A stretch of 64,000 nt of DNA from positions 1-64,000 of the forward strand of contig JAWPHD010004500.1 in NCBI GenBank assembly GCA_037043455.1, in the 5' to 3' direction. The DNA comes from Cyrtodaria siliqua. Its lineage: Eukaryota > Mollusca > Bivalvia > Adapedonta > Hiatellidae. The translations under genes and the position numbers were made by a program. Of the stretch, positions 49,401 through 59,700 are shown piece after piece; the stretch's first letter is position 1, and each line of letters starts with the position of its first letter. The notes beneath the pieces were generated by a model. It was not told the origin of the DNA. It was given only the letters and a program-made list of their open reading frames with translations, and made no database searches.

Positions 49401-49585
49401 AGCGGTGAGGGGCAAGTGATTTCAAGTCAGAGACGTTAACCACTCGGCCACGGACGCCCCTTATAACATTTTGACGTGTAACACAACAGAAATAATATAT
49501 ATGACCTACCTGCTGCATTGGGGCGTAATGGTTGTTGTGGACGTGACTGTTGCTTGTGGTTTGGATTTCCCGCTACGAGGGTCTC
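46312..49585 (-). CDS. Inhibitor-of-apoptosis protein: one BIR, UBA, RING
   Basis: Six exons on the minus strand join in phase: 49510-49585, 48631-48915, 48256-48431, 47761-47962, 47066-47158, 46312-46499. All junctions are GT-AG. The product has a Ser/Pro-rich linker, then a BIR domain split across exons 2 and 3, a UBA domain, a short linker, and a C-terminal RING ending at TAG 46312-46314. BIR domains bind caspases or IAP-binding-motif proteins; the RING is a ubiquitin E3 and the UBA binds ubiquitin. This layout is close to BIRC2/3/XIAP but with a single visible BIR. The family is expanded in bivalves. The 5' coding exon(s) with the start codon were not found: exon 1 here enters in phase 0, and no second BIR was seen upstream to 51.6 kb. 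No stop or frameshift, so it is probably functional. Confidence 0.82.
46519..46690. repeat. Dispersed repeat in the last IAP intron
   Basis: It matches 44013-44185 nearly base for base, starting about 20 bases upstream of the RING-exon acceptor. Confidence 0.65.
47066..47158 (-). CDS. IAP exon 5: linker between UBA and RING
   Basis: The acceptor is TTCCTTAG and the donor TTCTG|GTAAAG, both phase 1. It encodes KPTVGDIIDTIEDATKEPVS, an acidic helix-prone linker. No named domain. Confidence 0.7.
47761..47962 (-). CDS. IAP exon 4: UBA domain
   Basis: It enters in phase 0 after ATCCAG and ends CAAAGAG|GTATGT in phase 1. The UBA signature ARKLIEMGYTQADVRASIKK contains the MGY loop used for ubiquitin binding. 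Confidence 0.8.
48256..48431 (-). CDS. IAP exon 3: C-terminal half of BIR with zinc ligands
   Basis: It enters in phase 1 after TTTTCTAG and leaves in phase 0 at ACT|GTAAGT. It carries CCACDGGLQKWDPADDPW and EHCRWFPTC, giving the Cys-x2-Cys...His-x6-Cys zinc site. The DPADDPW stretch fits a type II BIR able to bind IAP-binding motifs. Confidence 0.88.
48631..48915 (-). CDS. IAP exon 2: Ser/Pro linker and N-terminal half of BIR
   Basis: It starts after TTTGCAG in phase 1 and ends ACACAG|GTAATT in phase 1. A low-complexity Ser/Ala/Pro stretch precedes RISSFSKWPPS and LAEAGFYYTG, the conserved first half of a BIR domain. Confidence 0.85.
49190..49462 (-). mobile_element. tRNA-Ser-derived SINE with 12-bp target duplication
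   Basis: Read on the minus strand, the head (49460-49375) matches tRNA-Ser(UGA): GTGGCCGAGTGGTTAA (A box), GACTTGAAATC (anticodon arm), GGTTCGATCCC (B box). The tail ends in CAATCAATCAATCA repeats. ATAACATTTTGA flanks it at 49178-49189 and 49463-49474. It sits in the IAP intron between 48915 and 49510, in gene orientation. The tRNA-like head is a SINE promoter, not a tRNA gene. Confidence 0.85.
49510..49585 (-). CDS. IAP exon 1 (first one identified), linker
   Basis: 76 bp between a TATTTAG acceptor (phase 0) and GCAG|GTAGGT (phase 1). It encodes a basic, Gln/Pro-rich linker (HKQQSRPQQPLRPNAA) with no domain. It joins in frame to exon 2. It has no start codon, so earlier exons must exist. 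Confidence 0.55.
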
Positions 49586-49589
49586 CTAA

Positions 49590-51639
49590 ATATAAATAAA
49601 GCATTTTGAATGTATTTATCATAGATGTGTAAATGTGCCTTTAAGGTTTAAGGTGTTAAACCGGTTTGGCGACCTGGCGGTATGAGTTACATACGGGTAA
49701 CTCAATAGGGTATATATAAGAAAATTCTATGATTTTTCTTTATCGAGGCGTGTCAGACCAGGCAAGATAGATCGATACGATATAGTTTCCCTCCCACCCA
49801 CCCTTTACAAATCATATGCATTATATACAAATTTAACTTATTTGTTATATGTTATAAATATAGGTCTCTGAAGTTGGATGTTTTTGTGTACCAGTGCGAA
49901 TGAGTAAATAGTTCTAATCTAATGGGGTTATCTAACCTCGGAAAGGTTAAATGTCAGGACTGAATCCTTACAATGGATTTATATTCGCAGAACCATGGAA
50001 ACAGAGTGAGCGAATCGACGATTCAGAACTTGTACAAGTGATTTTGTTCTATTTTATTTCTGTTAAGTGCATGGACACAACATTTACTTCTATATAAAGT
50101 GAATCATTGTTTAATGGATCGTCGATGAACGTGTGTGATGGATTTATATGTTTGATTTTCATAAAAAAATAAACGAATCTACCTGATCTACGCACAACCA
50201 CATCGAACATGTGTTTGCTGTTTTCTAGAAACAATGGGATTTGTCGTTCATCGACATAAATCCTTTTATTTAAGTGGGATTGATAATTTTCATAAACAAT
50301 TTTGGCAACCCTGCTTATTGTGAGTTTGGCTCCCCTGTTTTTGGTTTAATAATGAGTGTGTAAATCGTACGCTACACCAATTATCCTTTCTTTATAATTT
50401 GCGGCCATTTCCTGCAGGTGGTATCAGATGTAAATTGCAAAATTTAGCATCTGTCGTGTTCATTTATGAAAAATAATTACGTAGTAATTGAGATGGCTAA
50501 TTTTCGGATATTATTGATCGTAAATGTGCAGTAGTAAATGTTCGATGGTTTTGATTTAATAGAGATTTATTCACTCAAATTATGAACATGTTCAATAAAA
50601 TCAATGGCGGCAGTACTTCATTGCAGATCGGCCAAGTTTTTAACCCCTTTTATATTTTCAACACATTGGTTTATAGTTTATATTATTATAGTTTATATTA
50701 TTAATTATGTTCTTTGTGGCGTCCTAAATTTATGTCAAGGTCTGGTGATCGTGGGAAAATCAACACGTCATGGCGAAATCGTGAACAGGGCCATGGATAT
50801 ACAGGTGTATGAAGATCTATTTGGAGCGGAACTATGCCACCATTAAATCGTTAACTTTGTATCAAGGGGTATATTTTATATTTATTTACCAATAACCTGG
50901 CCATTATTTATAATCTACGAACAACTGTCGGTACGTATGTTGACTAGTCAGTCACTGAATAATCAAGGTGAAGGTCATCTGTAACAGTCTCACGTCTTTG
51001 TTCAGCCAACTCGTTGGTTGATGTATAATACGATCGTAAGACAGAGTATTCACTTTGGTTGTTAACAACAAGGTAGTTCTATTCAGTTGACCTTAGTTCT
51101 ACCATTCATCCTCTTTGGGTATATAAACATCTTGTCATGTATGCTATTCATATAGAAGTTATCTCCCTTGTCCGTAATTAATCCATTTGCATTGCGTGGA
51201 AGGGTTCCTTTGTCAAATGAGTTTCATCTTATTTTGTCGACTGACAGACAACAAGAGAAGTTTATTTAAGTGGTTAAAGAGAGGTTTGAATATATAAGGA
51301 TTTGCTTTTACTGTATTAAGTAGGAAATGTACATGCTTTTGTTATTAATTTGTTTGAAATATTTTAATGGGAACCTAGCAATATTGAAGTGTCCATTTCA
51401 CGTATTTGAGTCTTGATTTATAAAACCAGTTCAGTGTAATTAAATGAAAAGTAAAGTTTTCATTGGTTTTTCTCATTCCTTATTACGTTTAGGATATTAT
51501 TAGCGTGATATTGATTCTAATCAACCATTAGCAATAAGACAAATGCAATTTGCTTAACAGTATTTATAATAATTATAGTAATATCTACTGATAATGTGAA
51601 TGCTATATGTTGGCATTTGGAATGTAAATGCGAGGTGTT
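49590..51639. other. No supported gene; presumed IAP upstream region
   Basis: It should hold the 5' end of the IAP gene. A possible short exon on the minus strand at about 50178-50224 (TTTCTAG acceptor, GATCAG|GTAGAT donor) has no recognisable content and is not called. No TATA box or other promoter could be supported. Confidence 0.35.
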
Positions 51640-51686
51640 TATATTTAAGCAGTTTATTTCAGTAATACAAGATGCCTAAGGCCTAA

Positions 51687-52084
51687 CAAAAAATATGTGT
51701 GTTTCCGGTTTCCCGACCGACTCTACTTTTTCACCGCCGACCCTAAATATTTTTAGCAAAAAAAAAAAAAAAAAAAAAAAAATTAAAAAAAAAATTAAAA
51801 AAAAAGAAGAAGGAAATATTACAATCAAACAACAAATATTTGTATTCAAATGATAATTTTATTAACCAGAGTTGTTAAGCATCTAATCTGGATCCAAACT
51901 GTTTGCAAAAAAAAGAGTATGATAATGGACCTTTGGAAACAAGAAGTTGCCTTAGTACAAAAATGGCATAATATATGCGAACAATATATATATATATAAA
52001 AAAGAAATATCTAAAAAGAAAAATTCCTATCTACCTACCCTAACTTTTTGACAGGGTGAAACCAGAAACACACATATTTTTTTT
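51687..52084. mobile_element. hAT-type MITE, 8-bp target duplication
   Basis: AGGCCTAA flanks it at 51679-51686 and 52085-52092. The ends share AAAAAATATGTGTGTTTC-GG as imperfect inverted repeats of about 27 bp. An interior of long A runs and CCGACCGAC / CTACCTACCC motifs links it to the element at 44612-45034. An 8-bp duplication is typical of hAT transposases. Non-coding. It sits just after the start codon of a copy D exon. Confidence 0.7.
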
Positions 52085-52871
52085 AGGCCTAAGCGACAAT
52101 CGGCAAGACCATCGCAGAGCCCGTATGCGAGTAAAGGACCATCTAAGGCACAGGGAAAAGGGGCACCTGCCGGGAAGAAGGCTACAGCCACGTGTCAGGG
52201 GTGCATTTGTGCATAGAAAAAGAATAATAATAATTCTTTCTTTGTTAACTTTACTTTAAATTATTAATTTACATCGATTGGGAAACCTGTTCTTGCAACT
52301 TAAATTAGCTTCCTGGGTAGAACCAGTACTAAGCAACATGGATTAAGTCCCTTGCTCAAGGATAAATTGCATGGCCAAGGCGAGGATTGAACACTGGATT
52401 AAATATGACAGTGTTCAAACAGAAAGATGGGGTGCACATGAAAATAAAAAGTTTTATTTAATGTAGTGTGCAAGGTGTTCATTATTTAGCAATTTATTTC
52501 AGAAATAAAGTATGCCTAAACTACAGTCACAGAGCCATAATTGTCGTAAAGCAGTCCAGGGGGCCGATGAAGACTCAGGACGCAGGAACTGGATGAACCT
52601 ACCAGTAAAATAGCAGCAGGAGCTGGTGGTATCTCCAGAGTTCGTGAGAAGATCGTTAAGCGACTGACGTCTGAGATGGTGGATTGGCTACACATTGTTA
52701 CAGAAGAAGCAGTACAAGCAGAATTTGCAAGCGATACGGTTAACGGTGGATGGCAAGTTGTGGCTGAAGGAACATATTTGCAACGTTTACGGAAACAAGA
52801 CTCGTTTTATACTTTATTATGGTTTTAAGTCAGTTGGGTTAATAAATTATAGCTTTAAGTCAGTTGGGTTA

Positions 52872-52873
<2 letters not shown>

Positions 52874-52903
<30 letters not shown>
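52874..52903. repeat. 30-base A run
   Basis: A homopolymer following AATAA, probably the poly(A) tail of the retroposed copy ending here. Confidence 0.7.
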
Positions 52904-52905
<2 letters not shown>

Positions 52906-53289
52906 TGATATTACTAACCGTTGATTATATTGCATCAATTATATATTTAAACCTGGCATAATAAGAAAACATTTATGCAAGCAACTTCTAAGTCCAAAAA
53001 ATATATTGCCGTGTGACCCTTTAATCACTGATTTAGAAGAGCTATACACAATACAACACTAAATAAGTACAACTCTGGTGTCATTATGAGGATGATGTCA
53101 ATGATAACTTGCTGCTGATAATGCTCTTTAAGTACTGTTATGAAAACAATGGTATTTGTTCTACTAAGGAGCAAATACTAATTATTCCAGGGGGTGGAAA
53201 TCAGAGGTTATTATGAACGTGTAATTCTAACGCATACACCTCTTTGCAGTGACCGCCATTTGGGCAGTATCGATCTGTTTTTGTGTTCT
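52904..53289. other. No supported gene
   Basis: AT-rich spacer between repeat copy D and the tandem duplication; nothing recognised. Confidence 0.35.
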
Positions 53290-54380
53290 AAAAATCTGTA
53301 TTTAATTGTTATCTTCAAACTACTTGTTGATAATACGCATCAAATATTAGTGTTGATTGCTTGTTACATGTCGGTATACCCTGCTTATGTTCGCAACGGC
53401 CGTATTGTGCTACGATGTTGACAGATAGAAATTCTCCGATTAATGCAAAAGGAACGACAACTCTGGTTATTGATTGGAATTTGGAGTCGTTCAGGATGGT
53501 AGATGACGTTTGCCAAGGTGTGAACTTATTTAGACATAGAACAATTATAAGTATGTGTAACATTATGTTTAAATAATATCCGACAAGTATTTAAGTGTAT
53601 AATAACAGTTTTGAAACGGAAGTGTTTATTTCGATTCTTCTGTCATAGCCTAACAGAAGTACGACACTGTATGTGCTATTGCTTTTAAATGAAAGTTTAT
53701 TCCAGCTTATTATTTTGTCATTTCTGTATCGAACACAAGTCGACAATATTGTCGACAATATTACAATATTGTATTAAAGGAAAGTGTGGATGTCAATTGT
53801 TTGGTCATAGCCTAACATAATTCTTTCCAAGTTAGCGATACAGTGTTACAATTGGAAATCACGGTATTTAAATGCTATCTCGAAACCAATTGTTAATACG
53901 CATCAAGTGTTATTGAATGTGTGTGTCGATGGGCACATCAATTTCTTTTACATCATTCATCCAGGATGTTTTGGTCTCGTCGTATATACACATTTAGATG
54001 ACTAATATAATTATTCGAATAAAAAGTAAATAAAATTACGTGGTATATGCATTTGTAAACTACTAAATGTGTTTGTTTTATCGTTGATAAAGCGGCCGGG
54101 ACATGCTGGATGGTGGATGACCTTGCCAAGGCGGCGATATAACTTAGCTTCAGTCCTAGAAAAATATTATAGTAACACTTTTGTTTAAATAGTGTACGAG
54201 AGGTAGGTATAATATTTGAGTAAGAACTTGAGGTGTTTATTTCCATTTGTCTGGAATAGCCTAACATAAGTATGGCATTATATAGGGTGGCATTGCAAGC
54301 GCAAGGCTATCGCGTCAGAATGTTGCAATAGTGTCAAACGAAAGTGTTGATGTCGATTTCTGGGACATAGCTTAACATTA
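53290..54380 (+). repeat. About 600-bp diverged tandem duplication
   Basis: Matching landmarks are about 560-615 bp apart. AATACGCATCAAATATTA is at 53334 and AATACGCATCAAGTGTTA at 53894; GGATGGTAGATGAC is at 53495 and GGATGGTGGATGAC at 54109; GTCATAGCCTAACA-type phrases are at 53642, 53803, 54253 and 54366. A short GTCGACAATATT duplication lies at 53741-53762. Non-coding. Confidence 0.6.
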
Positions 54381-54404
54381 TTCTAAAAAAACAACAAAAA
54401 AACC

Positions 54405-54414
<10 letters not shown>

Positions 54415-54455
<41 letters not shown>
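54415..54455. repeat. AT microsatellite
   Basis: About 20 AT/TA dinucleotides without interruption. Confidence 0.9.
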
Positions 54456-54457
<2 letters not shown>

Positions 54458-55422
54458 GTTCTGTTATTGCATATTAAATTTGATAAATTTATTGAAGCTC
54501 ACGACAGTATTAAGGATTCATAGGGGGAAAGAAAAAAAAAATAACAAAAAAAAAAGAAAAAAGTATAACAATATATAAACCTTATCAAATATATTAACCT
54601 ATCCTGTCTTACTGGAGTAGCATCATTAAACCATTTGCCACTGGTTTCATGCCAAAAAGGGTATCGAAAAGTCCGTATGCTCGGGGGAGAAGGACAAAAG
54701 AAGTGCAAGATAGAGTGGATCTGAAGATAATGGTTCTAACGGTACTCTAGCACTTTTGACCAAGTAACATTGGTTCCGTGGCATTACTGGAAGCAATGGA
54801 CATAAAATCTGCATTTAATCGGTTGCAAATCAATTTCATAGCTTTTGAGTTGTTGAGTTATAAAATAGTTGTAATCAATATCATAGTGAGCAAATATGCT
54901 TTTATAGTGTGCTTTAATTTCTGTATTTGCTTTACCTTCACAGGGATAAATTACAGCGTCAAACATGTTTTTGTTTAGATAAATTTGTCAGGTGTTTTTC
55001 ATTTTAGCAATTTATTTCAGTAAACAGTTTTGTCGAAAATACAACCTAAGAGCCCATGATTTATGTAAAGTCACTTGGTTTACAGCGGGATTTCGTGGTA
55101 TCTCAAGAGTTTGTGGGAAAATGTTTAATCGTGTGATGCTGATCATGGGAAGTCAACCAGGATCAGAATGTGTAAGGCGAAGACGCAGACTGCGAGTGTA
55201 GTAGCCAACTGGGATCTCAAATGTGTGGCTAAATGAAGACGTCACAACGCTAAGGGAACAGGGCTCATTTTTAAACACTTTATTATGGCTTTTAATTCAA
55301 TAAAAAACTACAGCAACAACAACAGATAACAAAAACAAAGAACATACATTATTTCTATTCACTTTAGAGAAATATGCACTTTCTACAGTGGGTGTCGGCA
55401 AATGGCCTAGAATTAAAGTGAA

Positions 55423-55486
55423 TTGAATTGAATTGGGTTTTAAGGCGCACCAACACATGAAAGGTTATATGGCGCCAAACAAGAAT
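55423..55486 (-). mobile_element. Truncated SINE with 13-bp target duplication
   Basis: GAATTAAAGTGAA flanks it at 55410-55422 and 55487-55499. Copy B reads through the unduplicated site at 27937-27949. The 64-bp body has the ATTGAATTGAATTGGG tail and ATGGCGCC core seen at 16830-16900. Confidence 0.8.
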
Positions 55487-56999
55487 GAATTAAAGTGAAC
55501 CATATTCTTAGTGTGTGTAAAGTGGTGCGCTTTTTGTTGTCGCAGTTATAACAAACCGGTATAAATTGTCACTTTTTACACTTGGAGTATGCAAATGCAT
55601 GAATGATGGTTAATGCATATACTAACTTTACACTAGGAGTCTGAAAATGGCTGAAAACGGTATATACTACCCGTTATGTTATTTTACACCAAGAGTGTGA
55701 GTATGTCGATGAGCATGTAATTAACATGTCGTCAGTACTTAGATATCTCCGCCCTAGTGTTTATTTCAATTATGACAATAGGTTATAATACAACTGCATG
55801 TGCTTTATTATTGACAACTGGCGGCGTGTTCATTGCAGGTCTATGCTATTGTTCTTTTGTCAAATTGATGATAGATATATGTCACAGTTTGTTTTGCTTA
55901 TTACAGATATTTTTTACTTACTGCTGTGTCTGCTGCTGCTATAACAGTATAATGTCCTAAATTGTTTCGTCTAGCAGTCAGCTTTACACATTTATTCTGT
56001 TTGCGTACACTGATCTTTTCATTCAGTGGCTGTTGTTTTTATACAGAGTGGTGGCGGATGCTGTTTTAATTATAATTAGATCTCTGTGTTATAGGTTATT
56101 TTACGCCATACCTTGCATTTCAGTTTGTGTCAGCATCACGATGTCGAAAGGCCAATCAACAATGTTCCTATGTCGAATAACTGGGTATTGGAAATGCGGT
56201 TGCGAGACGTACCATAGAGCCCTTCAGTAGTTGGTATCATATGCTAAGCTCTCCGTTTACAATTTGCTAGTTTAAATGATAGCCATGAACACACATTTAG
56301 ACCTGGTTTATGAACTAAGTTAATTGCAGACCAGACTCGTACTATGAAAGTCAAAGTGAATATGTTGCACGGAACTGTATACATTTGGGCTCCTGCCGTT
56401 TTTGATCGAATAGTTTATGGACATTTATTTTTCTATTGTGAATGTCAAAGTAGGCCTATAACACTTATTTTGTGTTGAATTTGGAAATATATATTGAACT
56501 GCTTAATTTCTTGCCAATGAATGTATATAGTGGCATTTCATTGTTCAGGAACAAGGAAGTAGATGATGCTTTGTTGCCTGGTAATTTGTATTTCTATTGA
56601 AGGATGATAAATAGTGGGGCCTGCCCCACATTATTTTAACTTGGGGCTTTTAAATTAATCCTAACGAAGCAAAAGTCGATGTTTTTTATGTTAAATATTG
56701 AAATCTTATAAAAGTTCATTTGTTTGTTGTTTTTAAGACAATGCTGTATTGGCATGATGTACACTTATTTTATCAAGCCAAGCCTTGTTTGGGAATGGTT
56801 TACAACAAGGTATTCAATGTTTATAAGTTAAATTGAAGAAATTATACATTCAACCTTTAAGCTTGGCTGTGGCTTGGCAATCGTATAGATAATTTTTATA
56901 TTTACCCTATTTGGGTTATATTAGCTCTCCGTAGCTATTTTATTGCAACAAATTGTTCGTTGAGCCTTACTGTAACTTTTATAAACTATTTATAAAGTA

Positions 57000-57440
57000 T
57001 GACATGACACAATCGCTTCATTGGTTGAAGTATGTCTGTTATACCTCTTTGGAGGTTTTTGTTTGTGCTTTTTGGAGCTTTTTGTATATGACATGACACT
57101 ATCGCTTCATTGGTTGAAGTATGTCTGTTACATGTATACCTCTTTGGAGGTTTTTTGGTTGATTTTTAATGTTTTTTGATTTTGTTTATGTATATGACAT
57201 AACACAATCGCTTCATTGGTTGAAGTACGTCTGTCATACCTCTTTGTCTGTTTTTATTATCTAAGCTGTGTTCCGCTTCCCCCATGTTTGGCGGTTCCAC
57301 GCGGCGTGTGGCATGACACAATCGCTGCATTTGTTGAAATATGTCTGTTATACCTCTTTGGAGGTATTTTGGTTGATTTTTTGATTTTGTATATGACTTG
57401 ACATAATCGCTTCATTGGTTGAAGTACGTCTGTCATACTT
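57000..57440 (+). repeat. About 100-bp tandem repeat, five units
   Basis: ATCGCTTCATTGGTTGAAGTA and TACCTCTTTGGAGG recur at about 57011, 57101, 57206, 57322 and 57406 with variable spacers. One unit is joined to the CTAAGCTGTGTTCCGCTTCC block also present near 30097. Confidence 0.7.
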
Positions 57441-58849
57441 CTTTGGAGGTTTTTTATTATCTAAGCTGTGTTCCGCTTCCCCAATGCTTGGCGGTGCCAC
57501 GCGACATGTGACATACACATGCCGAGTGGCATCTGGCGGTATTTCGCGGACACAGCATAGTGTAGTTAAAATATTCTAAGAACTTTGTTATTTTCTATGC
57601 AAGAAGTTTTTAATTTTAAGACTTGTCTTTGTGAACATCTGTTCCCAGGGTTTACACTGTACAGTGGTCAGTTACAATTTAAACTTAGTTTGGACTCTGA
57701 ACATTGGATTTACCTGAAATGTTCCAATTTGATTAACTACACATTTTAGAGGTACATACGAGAGGTGTTCAACTTATAAATGAACATTTTTGTTTAAGAT
57801 GTTTTTTTCAGCGGAAGTGATTGTCATAAAAAATACGTGATTTATTGATGTGAAACTGTCATTTAGAACGTATGCATTTAAAAATAATATCCAATTTCAC
57901 GCGGTTCTTTTTAAATTACATTTTGAATAAGGTCTACACTATTTTCTAGTTTTAAACCTATATGTTGCTGTTGCCGTGGAGTTTTACCTTAAACAAAATA
58001 ATTGCACTAAATGCATATTATAATTGTTTAAACCTGTGTTTATAATTTAAATATGATCGTATGTTTTATTTTAAGACAAAAATATAGAGTTGAATTAAAA
58101 GCTCGAATTTTTATCGCAATATTAAAACATTGACAGATAATAGGAAAATGTGCTCGTATGTTACTGATAATTTTATAAATTAACCAAAATAACTATTTTA
58201 ATCATATTTTGTGATATAAAAACATGAACAGTTATTGTTGATGTATATCATATACCTTATAAAGATATCTTTGGTAAAAAAAATATATTATTTTTATCAT
58301 TATTTGCAAATGTGTCTGTTTTGCCCCTAAATTTTAAGTTATATATTTTTCTATCTTTTCTTTTGAGAAACTTATGAAACTTGTTTTTTATAGTGGAGGA
58401 AGTCACAAAAATGCCTGCAGTTAATGTTTTGAACTAGAAGCTTTCGTAAATTTAGTCATTTTCATAGTTGAAATTCATGTTAATTTTCGCTAAAATCTTG
58501 GAAATCAACAAATTAAAAAAAAATGCATATTACACATTTCTACGTTCAGACATGGACATATCGGATTATTATAACCTTTAACGATATTTTAAAAGCATTT
58601 GTGTTAAAATTTGTATTGCAGTAATTTTTATAATTGACGATTTTTGCTTCAAAATGTCATTCTCTACCCATTTTCAAAAATGCGTATGCAGCAACATTAG
58701 AAAGCACATAATAGTACATGTCGTATTGTTTCATATCGAAGGAATCATTAGACTTGACATTACAATCAACATATTCGGCGAGAATTTCAAGATAGTTGAT
58801 TCAGTTACACAATAAAAGTGTTCAAATATAAGTTGAACACCTCTCGTAT

Positions 58850-59700
58850 TGTTGAAGCCATGGCCAGCTTATTCCAATAAATATAAACTAGTAACATTTT
58901 GTTTTATTTGTAACCCATCTTAAATGATTTATATAAATTTGTTTGTCACCATGTTGTTAATGAAAATTAATGTTGAATCAAGCCATTATGTTGGCCAAAT
59001 TGATGTTATGGTCGTCGTTATGCCCTATACATTTAACTTCTGCTGCTATTATTTACTCTCCAGGGCTGATCATGAAATTGTGGTTGTTGTTGACAGTAAT
59101 TGCAGTGTTTCTGCAATAGCTTCTCTTAACAAATTTCTGAAAAGTTTACCTCAACAGTTTTTGTTGATTTCAGCTTTAACTTGCTGCTGCTGACTGCCGC
59201 TGCTAATAAGACGGGTTTTAAAAGGTCCAGTGTTATTTGTCTAGCGATCCACTTTACACATTTATTTGTTTCTGTACAGGGTTGTTGTCATTATAGTGGC
59301 TGTTGTTTTGTATACTGGTGTATTTGCTGATGCTGCTTACTTATAATTGGCTACCTGTCACTTATTTAAAGCTTTATTTTATTTCATTCTCTCAAACACT
59401 TTGCCTAATATTTCAGTTTGTGTCACTATAATGTTGACCAAGGGCCAGTCAAAAGTTCCTGACAAAAACGTGGGTGTACCGGGCGTGTCGTTGTGGACAG
59501 GGCATAGAGGCCCAGTGTTGGTATTGGTTGTAAAGTTCCATTTCTTACAGTTATACAAGTTAAACATAAATCACAAAGCGACATTTCAAACATTGCGAAT
59601 GTCAAATGTATCCATAATATTTGGTGTAGAATTTGGGAATATATCCCCAGAACTGGTTGATACATTGACAATGGATTTTTAAGTGGCGTTCCACTTTCTA
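58850..59700 (+). repeat. Copy E, partial and diverged
   Basis: It resembles 28150-28660 and 55700-56230. Shared features are GCTGCTGCT-rich blocks, a GTCTAGCG(A/G)TC...TTTACACATTTATT phrase and an exon-like TTTCAGTTTGTGTCACTATAATGTTGACCAAGGGCCAGTC near 59412. The 111-residue frame at 59347-59682 crosses the presumed splice acceptor and is not a supported protein. Confidence 0.5.

Larger units (their letters stand above)
51640..52903 (+). pseudogene. Diverged, polyadenylated copy D of the repeat family
   Basis: After TTTATTTCAG-like sites come two starts: ATGCCTAAGGCC near 51673 and ATGCCTAAACTACAGTCACAG near 52511. The second runs in broken frames through a block with GGTATCTCCAGAGTTCGTGA that matches 19500-19520 and 55098-55118 of copies B and C. 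A frame at 52605-52810 (GGISRVREKIVKRLTSEMVD) is open for about 70 residues with no known domain. The copy ends with a duplicated TTAAGTCAGTTGGGTTAATAA and a 30-base A run (52874-52903), which suggests retroposition. A SINE-core fragment lies near 52315-52400. Interrupted by the MITE at 51687. Confidence 0.45.
54595..58915 (+). repeat. Copy C of the multi-copy repeat
   Basis: It aligns collinearly to copy B: 54640-55260 with 18880-19665, and 55262-56450 with 27797-28920. The 3' end matches from about 57450 onward with 30095-30400. It carries the uninterrupted target site of the LTR element near 55262-55280. It has a SINE fragment that copy B lacks. An exon-like block with TTTCAG then ATGTCGAAAGGCCAATCAAC (56141) is present. 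No intact long ORF; short frames at 55757-56230 are discounted. Confidence 0.6.

Noticed and set aside
49372..49460. Genuine tRNA-Ser gene
   Set aside because: The acceptor stem does not pair well, and the sequence is joined to a SINE body and tail inside target duplications.
50178..50224. Possible upstream IAP exon
   Set aside because: It has splice-like borders, but the best phase gives no conserved content and no start codon; not enough to call.
54499..54708. Minus-strand membrane-like frame with poly-Phe
   Set aside because: Its hydrophobicity comes from an A-rich tract read in reverse; it sits at the 5' edge of repeat copy C.
59347..59682. 111-residue plus-strand gene
   Set aside because: It reads across a presumed splice acceptor in repeat copy E, and overlapping antisense frames are of similar length.
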